DNA of 64,000 nucleotides from Triangularia verruculosa (Eukaryota > Ascomycota > Sordariomycetes > Sordariales > Podosporaceae), in the NCBI GenBank assembly GCA_033296885.1, contig MU863895.1, positions 248,001-312,000 of the forward strand. The letters are read 5' to 3'. The notes under the pieces are model-generated. The model made no database searches. It had not been told where the DNA came from and saw only the letters and a program-made list of their open reading frames with translations. The position numbers were made by a program, and so were the translations under genes. Positions 13,601 through 22,568 of this stretch are shown here, in pieces (the first letter of the stretch is position 1; each line of letters begins with the position of its first letter).

Positions 13601-14504
13601 GATCACAGGCCGGCTTGTTATACTATGTGCATACGCATCCTGTGCTAGCCCCTGAGCCATGGAAGATGCGAGCCTTTTTGCTCCTGTCAGGTCCCGATAA
13701 GAGCGCACTGCCGGGCCGAAGCATTTCACTTCCCAGTCTGGCTGTTGCGGAGCATTTTTGGGGGGCACGTGGTGCTACTATGGAGACTCACGAACGCCTC
13801 TCTAGTCCTCTTGCGGCTCGGGTCCGCCATGTCAGTGGTCGGAAGATGGCGAGAGGAGGTGCGGGCTGCAAGCAACATGTTGCCTCTTTTCCTGATGTTG
13901 CTTAGACCCGCACCCCCTTTGTGAGCAGATTTCCCGTTTTGTGGGGATGCTAGAGTGGAGGGTGGACATCCATCCCGTCACCATGGATATTATCGTCCAT
14001 GGTAGTAGTAGCAGCCATGTCGTTGACTGTCAACACATGCCGAGCATCACATTCAGACCCATTTTCGTTTGTCCCCCATCTTGGCGGGTCTCACGAGGAT
14101 GTTGGATGACCTAGTGGCATGTTTCCGGAAACTGACGTACGTCCGTTGGAGGAGATCATGATGTCTAAGACCTGCCGGTGGGAAGTATATATATCGGATG
14201 GCCGCCCATACGTTGTCGTCTCATGGTGGTGGATGATCACTTGAGTCGCTCCCTCTTTGACCAAACTCCATACCTTCTCTATAGAAAAATTCACATGGAC
14301 TCAAGCCCCACAATGTTGGAAACAACGCCCCTCCCCTCGTGGGAGCGACAATGGCGAGGCAGGAGCAAGAGCAAGAGAGCAACCAAGCCTCTTCACAAGA
14401 AAGAAATCAACCATGTTTCGCAGCAAACTCTTCTCCTCTTCTCACAATTACGGTACTACCTGGCAACGTGGAAAACGGACAACAAGCAGATCTCCAGATT
14501 CGCC
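10667..14504. other. Gene-free interval, about 3.8 kb
   Basis: This holds the promoters of the divergent regulator (minus) and CoA-transferase (plus). Small tandem repeats are visible: GAGCTGT units at 11241-11269 and TAATG units near 11513-11533. Open frames on both strands are short, biased in composition and without motifs, so I support no gene here. Confidence 0.6.
14186..14194 (+). promoter_or_regulatory. Probable TATA element of the CoA-transferase gene
   Basis: An alternating TATATATAT tract followed by CGGA lies about 310 nt upstream of the chosen ATG and about 100 nt upstream of an alternative in-frame ATG at 14295. The TATATATCGGA string matches the one upstream of the dioxygenase. 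Confidence 0.4.
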
Positions 14505-16318
14505 ATGAAGCCCAAGCCGTACTCCGTCATCGACGGTGCCAGGGAGGCATTGAACTCGCTCGAGCAGCTTTGCCAACATGAGCTTCCAGTCGACTTTTCG
14601 ACTCTGGCCGGAAATGTCACGATAACCTCATCTTCAGGGCAGTGCAACAAGGTTCACTTCCCCAGCCCTCTCAAAGAGCAGGATGCCACCGCAGCCATCA
14701 AGGGTCTGGAAGCCCGTGTCGCCAGTGCCATTGCCAATCTGCGTTATGGCGCCGAGAAGCCAACAGTCACGGTCGACATTGACAGGATTTCTGGTTTCCT
14801 GATGTCTGCCTATCTTACCACGATCGACGGGATGGACAAGACGGACCCCAGAGTCAAGGAGAAGATACCAGGTGAGTCCCTTCCAAACAGTTCTACGACT
14901 CGAGAAGCTAACAGCAGATACAAGATACCGACCTAAACCAGGCTCAATCCATCCTCTACCGCCGCCTCTCGGCCAACCTGTACAGCACCAAAAACCCCGG
15001 GGAGTACTACCACATCCACGGCTCTCTCAACGCGGACATCACCCTGGAGATGCTCGGCCTCCGCAAGCACCGCCCAGACTTGACCGACTACCGGGAATGC
15101 ATCAATACCATTGAGGCGGCTGTCATGAAGCACACCGCTGCCGAACTCGACGAGCTGAACCTTAAGAACGGACAAGCAGGCATCAAGGCGTACACCTGGG
15201 AGCAGTTCCAGGAGTTGTCTCACGGAAAAGCCATGACTTCACTCCCTCCATTCACAGTCAAGCCCAATCCGCTGGATACCACCACTCCACCAGTCCCCTT
15301 TGCCGCCTCTCCAGGTTCAGGACCGCAGTTCGCGTTGAAGGGTATCAAAGTCTTGGAGCTATGCCGTATCATCGCCGGCCCAACAATCGGCCGCTCGTTG
15401 GCAGCCCACGGGGCTCAAGTTATCAAAATCACTTGCCCTACCCTCCCTGACGTCCCGTTCTTTCAGTTGGATGTTAATACAGGGAAACATTGCATTTCTC
15501 TTGACCTGAAGAACTCGCCTGCTGACAGAGAGACGTTTTCTTTTCTTTTGGCGGAAGCGGATGTTCTAATTGATGGGTACCGACCTGGCGCCCTTGCCAA
15601 GTTGGGTTACTCCCCAGCCCATCTCGCGGAGGTCGCGAAGAAGCGGGATAAGGGGTTCGTATACGTGGTAGAAGACTGCTTTGGCGGGACGGGGGTGGAG
15701 GGAGCAGAGTGGGCGAGCAGACCTGGCTGGCAGCAGATTGCGGATTGTGTTTCTGGGGTTGCTTATGCTCAGGGGAAGTTCATGGGATTGGGGGATGAGC
15801 CGGTGGTGCCGCCTTTCCCGATGAGTGATTATGGGACTGGTGCGTTGGGGAGTGTGGCGGCGATGGTGGGGCTGTATAAACGTGCGACGGAGGGGGGGAG
15901 CTGGGTGGGGAGGACGAGTTTGGTGCAGTATGATGTTTTTCTTCAGAAACTTGGGTTACTGCCGGAGCAGGAACAGGTTCGGTTGAGGGAGGTTTTTAAG
16001 GCTGCGGAGGGAGGGGGGGGGAAGGGGGAGGGGTTTTTTGATTTGAGACATAGTGATAGTGTTGATGAGGTTGGGAGACGGGCGCTGAGGGGGATGAGGG
16101 GGGTGGTGCCGTTTTTGTTTGAGGGGAAGAGTAAGATGATGAATGAGGGGTTTAGTAAGGGGTTTGGGGGGGTGGTGAGGTGGCCGAGGGAGGCGGTGGA
16201 GGTGGAGGGGTTGAGGGTTGGTTGTGTTAGGGTTGCGAGGCCTAATGGGTGGGATACGGGGAGACACAGGGGGGGGGATGTGTGGGAGGGGTGGGAGGAG
16301 GATGAGATTCGGTGGTGA
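14505..16318 (+). CDS. Family III CoA-transferase (CaiB/BaiF, AMACR-like)
   Basis: Enzymes of this family move CoA between acyl groups or racemise 2-methylacyl-CoAs, using a catalytic aspartate. Exons are 14505-14871 and 14925-16318, giving 586 aa; the 53-nt intron ends in CAAG and restores KEKIPDTDLNQAQS. The layout is the fungal two-part form: an N-terminal helical region (1-250) and a core domain with LELCRIIAGPTIGRSLAAHGA, SLDLKNSPADRETF and LIDGYRPGALAKLGY. The C-terminal third ends in a conserved LRHSDSVDEVGRRALR block. The ATG at 14505 was chosen because typical homologues begin close to a KPKPYSV motif. The frame is open back to 14178 with ATGs at 14295 and others, so a longer N-terminus is possible. 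Synonymous sites become G-rich after about 15640. The substrate is unknown. Confidence 0.9.
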
Positions 16319-17735
16319 ATTTTTGTAAGATGGTGAGGTATCGGGATGGGTGAATGGGTGGTTTGCGTTGCTTTTATGGGAGGTTGTTTGCTTTTTGTGG
16401 TTATGGGTCAAGGTTGCGGGTTAGGTACCTAGCTATCTTGTGATGACTGGTGGGTGGTTATAGTGATTTTTAGGTATCGAATTGATATTGGCGTTTACCT
16501 ATGAACCAACGACGGCTGGTGGGTTTTGAGATCAATCTGCAATGATGAACTGATGAGCTTTTGCAAGGGGGTAACTGTCTTATCCATGGCTTCGCTCACG
16601 CCAACAGTAATGCCACCTTTCCCATTCCCCTGTGTATGGAGCTGGGAGTTATGATAGATAAAAGATTCCACTGATGTTTGCGAGAATGTAGTTTATTCTT
16701 TGAATTTAAGGCGAATCCCGCATTATGTGTCTAGATAGCAAGATTACATTGCCCGCCTGAATGTGGTCCACATGCCTGACTGTAAGCCACGTTTAACCCT
16801 ACATTAATGTGTAGGGTTATATGCTGGTTCAAGAACAACAAGCACACAATCCACGAAGATGGCGTTTTTTGGTGTGGCTCCTACTCCGTTGTCAATTGTC
16901 GAGTATGGGATCTCGTGGGGCAATGAATATGGATCGAGGAGTTGTGTTTTCGGTCCAGTACGTTATTACTTGGAGTAAAGGTGATGTGTTTTTTCTTGAC
17001 GGTATGGTGGCACTGGGTTCCCATCAACATTTCGGTATGATGCAATAGGAGTGGTAATACAGTCGATGTAGACGGACCAAGGACATTAGGTCATGTTTTT
17101 CGACCAAGTGCTCGGATCCAGTAAGCAGATGCAGGTCCCGGGAGAAAAAGATATTCTCATGGGGGGTTAAGGTAGGTATGCTTTGATTACAGAAGCTTAG
17201 AGTTTCTTGCCCTCGCTATTGTTCTATGGCTCAAACTTTATAAGGGCTTGGGGAATGAGGCACACCGTGGTTGCCTCGAAGGAGAGAAGGTGCTCCTTCC
17301 ACATGTGTGGTTTGAAGGTGGTTATTGGCTCATTGGGCCGAAGACTCTGAGTAACTCTCTCTCCCACGAGTGGTTCCTTCCAAATGAACTGGGAGTCCCG
17401 AAGTGACACAGTTTAGAGAGCCTGATTCTTTTCCATTCCAGGTGTGCGAATTCTAGTCAGGCACCAAACTGTCCCACGTCCTGTGTTGAGATTGGCTAGG
17501 TTGGGAGACTCATCTACCAACCAGACGTCAAGCCACATCTTGAACACACTTCTCGCCAGCTCATCAACAGCAATGCCCAACCTAGCAGTCATGTTGCCCC
17601 AAAAGAACAGAGAAGACGCGATCTCGGGAAGACAGATTTCTCTGGGTTACTCTTTGTTACTTTCCAACAAGACTGATACGAAGATCAAATCTCGACTTTC
17701 GGCTTTCTCGAGACTATCACTCCACCGTCGACATC
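16319..17735. other. Gene-free interval with a small palindrome
   Basis: I see no coding signal. A perfect 10-bp inverted repeat lies at 16794-16803 and 16810-16819 (arms TAACCCTACA / TGTAGGGTTA) around a 6-bp spacer. The final few hundred bases are the leader of the membrane-protein gene. Confidence 0.55.
16794..16819. repeat. 10-bp inverted repeat (hairpin-forming palindrome)
   Basis: The arms TAACCCTACA and TGTAGGGTTA are perfectly complementary and separated by TTAATG. The arm resembles a degenerate telomere unit. Confidence 0.6.
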
Positions 17736-19898
17736 ATGGGCCTCGGGTTCGGTGTCGCCAGCAACCAAACAGTATGGCAACCAGAGCCAAGAGGCCGAGG
17801 CACATACGGAATCCTCTCGTCCTGTATCATCACCATGGTCTTGTGTGTGTGGACTGCCGTGCACCTCAATCTCCCCGAGCACAAAGGTCACGACTACAAA
17901 TGGCTCCCATCTTTCCAGACCCTGCGAAAAATATGGTGGATGCTTTTGGGGCTGTTCGCTCCAGAACTTGTGGCATGGACGGCATATGAGCAGTACAAAG
18001 AAGCCGAGAGGCTGTGCGAAAATGTCAATCGGTATTTGGGTGCAACGCCACCCTGCCCCAAGTCCGGAAAGTTCAAACATTGGCCGAAGCAGTGCTTGAG
18101 AGGTGAAAAGGGGGTAGATATCGAGAAGGGGAAGGATGTTGAGAAGACTCACCCGGGCAGTGACAGCAATGCATCATCATCGACCGACATGCAGTCCATG
18201 AGGACGGAATCGTCTGATTTTGGCTCAGACTCGGGCTCGGTTGGGTCATCACTGCTGCTGGGCTCGACAAGGACAATGGTGGAAAGTAGTGAGGTCAGCA
18301 CGACAGCGCGAGAAACCGCAAGCAACGCCACGAAAGAAAGAAATCCATGGACTATGACTCATGGTCATTATGCCATCATGGGTAAGTTCACATGCAAATG
18401 TTCATGTCATCCGGGCTGTTGAGATGATTTTAGACCCCCTGTGAAAGAATTGGAAGCTAACCTGAGCGACATATTAGGTGGATTTGCATTCGACTCTAAA
18501 GCTTTTGGTGACAAACCCGACTCCCTCCCTGATGGACGGAAGCGCCTCACACTCACCCCCCTTGGAATCATTGAGCTTGTTAAAGCCATGTCGCACCTGC
18601 TGCCCGATATTCCTGAAGGTGCAATCAAGGACAAGAGCAAAGCAAACGACCTAGCCAGAACTCTTGTCTGTCTCCAGGTTTTGTGGTTCGCTGCGCAATG
18701 CGTCTCTCGAATGGCGTTAGGTATGACCACCAGCCTGTTGGAGCTCAATACTTTCGCCCATGCAATCTGCGCGCTCGTTTCATACATGCTCTGGTGGAGA
18801 AAGCCGCTGGATATCGAGGAGCCCATGCTCATTTCCGGCGAGGAAGCAGACCTGGCGTGCTCCAGCTTGTGTGTCCAGATCAACTTGAGATCCGGATTAT
18901 CGATTCTAACAGAAGATGGAGCTAAAAGACTACAAGAGGATTTAACATATTGTGACGAGGACAGTGACGAGGACAGTGAGGAAGACAGTGACGGGAACAG
19001 TGACGAGGACATTGACGAGGACATTGACGAGGACATTGACGAGGACATTGACGAGGACATTGACTCTGAAGATGCCGCGGAATTGATGTCCAGGAATGGA
19101 ACCGAGTCTCACGTCTTCGAGGCCCCGATCCTGGCCGAGAGTGTAAACAGCGTGACGCACACAGCTCTCCTCGACCACACCATGCCGAACTCGAATTTGA
19201 TTGAAACCTACCTGAACTGTTTGCATCGACGCCGGCCGGATATATACAAGCTACTCTCGGACCATCCTGGTTGACTACAATTCGGAGAAAAGAAGCAGTT
19301 TCATGTCCCGCATGCTCAACCTGTGACTGGTTTCTTGACTCTTGACGATTGGGACGACACCTGGTGGTGGCTACTTGACCGGTCCCGAAACTGGCCCGAC
19401 TCGCCTGGCGGTTGTGGGAGCGACAGTGAGAAAGGGCGCTCGGCCGCTTTCAGCCTCTGCGTAGCTGGGCTGGCCTACGGTGGCTTGCATTTGCTTTGCT
19501 GGAGCCCCCCGCTAAAGACGGAGGTCGAGGTGCTTCTCTGGCGTATATCGGGGATCACCATCGTCGCTTACGGTGTCGCTTGGGAGGCCTTAGGCCTATG
19601 CGTATTCAACGGCGTATTCCGTAGCCGATGGTGGTCTTACCCCTTCCGACTATTGCGGACTTTGGCCCGGGGCATTTGTGTTCCGGAATTAGGGCAAAGA
19701 TATTTTTCTGCGTGCGTCCGGAGTCTTCGAAGGATTGATTACCGGAATCTGCTTTTATATTCCTTCCTGTTGGCCTCGTTGTTTTATTCGCTATGCAGAA
19801 TCTACCTCGTCGTTGAGTGCTTCATCAGCATCAGAAACCTACCCGAGGCTGTTTTTGAAACGCCAGATTGGGCTCAGTACTTTCCGCACTTTGGTTAA
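17736..19898 (+). CDS. Multi-pass fungal membrane protein with in-frame TGA-CTA (readthrough candidate)
   Basis: This is an uncharacterised fungal membrane-protein family. I recognise the N-terminal EPRGRGTYGILSSCI...AVHLNLP block and the C-terminal YLVVECFISIRNLPEAVFE block. Exons are 17736-18381 and 18478-19898, with a 96-nt intron that has a CTAAC branch site and restores AIMGGFAFDSK. A TGA at 19272-19274, followed directly by CTA, stops the frame after 480 codons. The same frame is then open for 207 codons, ending at 19898. That distal part holds at least three hydrophobic segments and the conserved family C-terminus. An acidic Asp-Glu-Asp-Ile repeat sits before the stop. Explanations are UGA readthrough (688 aa), a nonsense mutation (for example TGG to TGA), or removal of a 156-nt intron 19143-19298 (GTAAAC donor). 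I tested the other GT-AG pairs nearby and they break frame. Confidence 0.75.
18954..19061 (+). repeat. 12-bp coding minisatellite, nine units
   Basis: There are nine consecutive 12-bp units of the type GACGAGGACATT or GACGAGGACAGT, in frame with the membrane-protein gene. They encode an Asp/Glu-rich tract of the form (D-E-D-I) and (D-E-D-S). The last five units are identical and the first four are diverged. Confidence 0.9.
19272..19277 (+). promoter_or_regulatory. TGA-CTA stop context (possible translational readthrough signal)
   Basis: UGA followed by CUA is a stop context known to give raised readthrough in fungi and animals. Here it sits in the middle of an otherwise continuous coding frame. 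Whether readthrough occurs is inference. Confidence 0.5.
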
Positions 19899-21023
19899 TG
19901 TATCGGCAACTAGAGTTAGTCAGCAACACACCATACAAAAATACAAATACACTTGGTCACAAACCCTCGTCTCTATACCCGTGAATCGCTCACTCACCTC
20001 AAAACTCATCGTTGCAAATGCACGGCTTGAGAAATCCGGGCAACCGGTACACTGATCAGAAGCCGTCAACGAAGACTGCCCAGTTTGGTATCTCATTTTT
20101 CAAGATAGCATCTCCAACAAATGCACAGAGGGACAGAACCACTCGACTTCTCACAGCATCCCGCCGTCACTGTGAAGATATTTGATAAGAGCTCAACTAT
20201 CATTCCCCAGAAACCGGGTTTATCAATATACAGTCAACAGCAAGATACACTAAGGGAAGCTGTCAATATACTGTCCAGCGAATCAGATGTCCATCTTTAC
20301 AAAAAACCAACTATATGACGAAGTCTTCTGAGCCTTCCCAAAAAAATGAAACAGTCACAGTGTGGATGGAGCCTGATAAGTAGTATCAGCAAAGGGATAC
20401 CTACTGAAGCTTGTTTTGTCACCTCAATAGGTATGATGAAATGTTCCCCATGTGCTAGGTCCAAGCCTCACTGTTTTACGGTTGGAATGGTAAGCTAAGA
20501 AATCCGTGTTATTTTGAATCAACTGTCGGCAGTGAGTGTGATGATATTTTGTGTGACTACCTACCTCTATTTACATTGCACAACAAGATGTATCCAACCA
20601 GTACCCGTGCCCCTTCTTTTCGGAGGTCCTGGCAAAAAGACGGGAAAGTAAACTTGGCTGTTAGCCAGGGCTAGGTCCTGCACGGGCTACACAGTCCAGG
20701 CCTTGGGAGACTTGGACCCTAACCCTAACCCTGCTTTTCACACGTATTTTCTTCTCAGTTTTCTTCTTGTTTTGATGGTGAAAAAGAGCTATTTGATATT
20801 AAAATAACCTGATAAAAGCTGTTTGCGATCTTCACTATTTATTTGGACACTGAAAATTAACCATTATATTTGCTGTAAATACTTAGGGTTAGGCCGACTT
20901 ACAGTGCGAGTCAAAGCCTGGAGCCGGTCGCATGCAGTAGAGCTGAGCAGCTAACAATTTTGGTTCACTTTCTTCATTCCGCAACCTCCGTACCTCCATA
21001 TCAGTTTTATGCGAAGTTGGGCA
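19899..21023. other. Gene-free interval with telomere-like motifs
   Basis: No coding feature is supported. The interval holds (CCCTAA)2.7 at 20717-20732 and TTAGGGTTAGG at 20883-20893 in the opposite orientation. AT content is raised around 20740-20880. Confidence 0.6.
20717..20893. repeat. Pair of opposed interstitial telomere-like motifs
   Basis: CCCTAACCCTAACCCT at 20717-20732 and TTAGGGTTAGG at 20883-20893 face each other about 150 bp apart. They match the fungal telomere unit TTAGGG. Both are too short to be a functional telomere. Confidence 0.6.
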
Positions 21024-21106
21024 TTAATCGCTCAAGTCATCCTCATCATCTTCTAGGTCGGGGACGTAACGATAAGGCAGGCTCGGATCGACAACTGCGC
21101 TTTGCC

Positions 21107-22425
21107 TCAGGAGCTCCTTGAACTTTGGGTAGGGTGGCACAGTGTGGTACCGACTTTCGGCTCAACCGACGTGGGACGGTCGGGATCACGGAGCTGTGTG
21201 TTGAAATTCCGCACCCACTGTTGCAGAGGGCCTTGTGTACTTTTCTGAATGAGACTGTCAACTTCTGCAGCGGTCCAAGCCACGCCGGCGTCAAAGTTGC
21301 TGCGGAAGCGGACGCCGTGGGAAGAAGTACCATGGATCAAATCGTCTAGAGCCCCAGGGAACCCGCTGCAAAGCCGCTCGGTCACCCGGTTTAGAGGGTG
21401 GTGCTGCTGGAAAAATGATGCCATGGTGTCGTCCTTTGGCTCGAGATTGAAGTGCGTTTCCATGGCCCGTTGCCAGGCAGCATGCCTGTGCACAACGTCG
21501 TCAAATATACGGGTTGTCACATCCCGCATCGGGCCAGCATCCAGCGCGAGAGTGAAAACACCGCGTGGCATCCCGGTGTCGCAGAGCACCAGGGCTTCGG
21601 CAAGCCAGAACGACAGAGACTCAGCGATGCGGCCCGGCTCGAGGCCTTCTGTTGAAGACAGTGGCGAGACATTCTCAGGGATATCAGAATCGATGTCGTC
21701 GAGGCGGCTGTCATGCAGTTCATAGTCGTCAATCCCGCGAATGAACCAACCGCTCCCATAACCGCTCCCATAATCGGTCCCCAAAAACACGTTGTTCCAA
21801 AGGTTCACGCGGCGTTCGATGCGCAGAGCTGGGTTTTCGTGACAGAAGGGAATCAAACCTTCAGTGTGTCCTTGAGGAAACGGACTGGACTCGGCATTTT
21901 CGTCCAGGATAATTTTCCGAAAATGAGGTCGTATGGTAGGCGGCAGCTGTCCGAGAAAGTGAATGGCGGCCGCTGCCGCCGAGAAGCGAAATTTGGCATT
22001 GTTGGCAATCAGGACTTTATCCCAGTACTCTTTCGTAAGTCCATTAAGTCTCCGTGGGTTATTCATCTTGTTGAACCATTCGTCGCGAAGGGGGTCGTCA
22101 TATTGGTCGTCTTCCTCGTAAACCTCCCAACCGACAGCCTGCACGAGGCCGTCGAGCTCTTCCTCTGAAGGGATAGCCCATGGAGTGCACTGGAGCGACA
22201 GGATGTCAGGGACCCCTTGGGCAGAGGAGTATATGTCAGAAGAGAAAGAGCGAAAGAGAGAGAGCGAGAGAAAGTGAAAGAGAGAGAAAAGAAAACAAAA
22301 AAGTAAAAGTAAACAAAAACAGGAGGGAAAGGGAGGGAGAGGAAATAAGAGAAGGCGAGAGAAAGAGTAAAGGAGAGAAAAGATAGACTCACCACATAAG
22401 AAATGTTACACTGGACTCGCCACAT
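21107..22425 (-). CDS. Fungal protein of unknown function, C-terminal frameshift
   Basis: I recognise this only as a conserved fungal protein family without assigned function. The model is 22425-22393 (MWRVQCNISYV) joined to 22189-21107, with a GTGAGT donor and a CCAG acceptor preceded by CTGAC, giving 371 aa. Motifs include PWAIPSEEELDGLVQAVGWEVYE, RFSAAAAAIHFLGQLPP and ERRVNLWNNVF. Near 21147-21158 the frame seems to slip. A reading frame shifted by -1 continues past the TGA at 21107 with coding-like sequence (YHTVPPYPKFKELLRQ, then PSLPYRYVPDLEDDEDD) to a TAA at 21024. The 203-nt intron contains a long purine-rich tract (about 22250-22380, plus strand). The start lies next to the retrotransposon-flanking repeat. 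The frameshift may be a mutation or a sequence error; the exon 1 call is moderately supported. Confidence 0.65.
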
Positions 22426-22427
22426 CT

Positions 22428-22459
22428 TTGAAGCATGGCGAGCCTTCCCCACTCGGGGT
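22428..22459. repeat. Direct repeat copy A, flank of the retrotransposon
   Basis: This 32-bp segment starts TTGAAGCATGGC and ends CTCGGGGT. It matches 27178-27209 at 29 of 32 positions, and all three differences are transitions. It lies just beyond the 3' end of the retroelement and three bases upstream of the ATG of the neighbouring minus-strand gene. Confidence 0.7.
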
Positions 22460-22568
22460 GAAAGGAAACACAATTGTATTAAGGGCACCACAAACTAAGC
22501 TAAGCGTATATGAATGGTGTTAATGCGGTCGCTCCTCCTTTCTTTTCCCTAATATAATTACTGCCAAA

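Noticed and set aside
19143..19298. Intron that would remove the internal TGA of the membrane-protein gene
   Set aside because: Not chosen as the main model: the donor GTAAAC is weak and the removed sequence looks coding. Kept as the chief alternative to readthrough.
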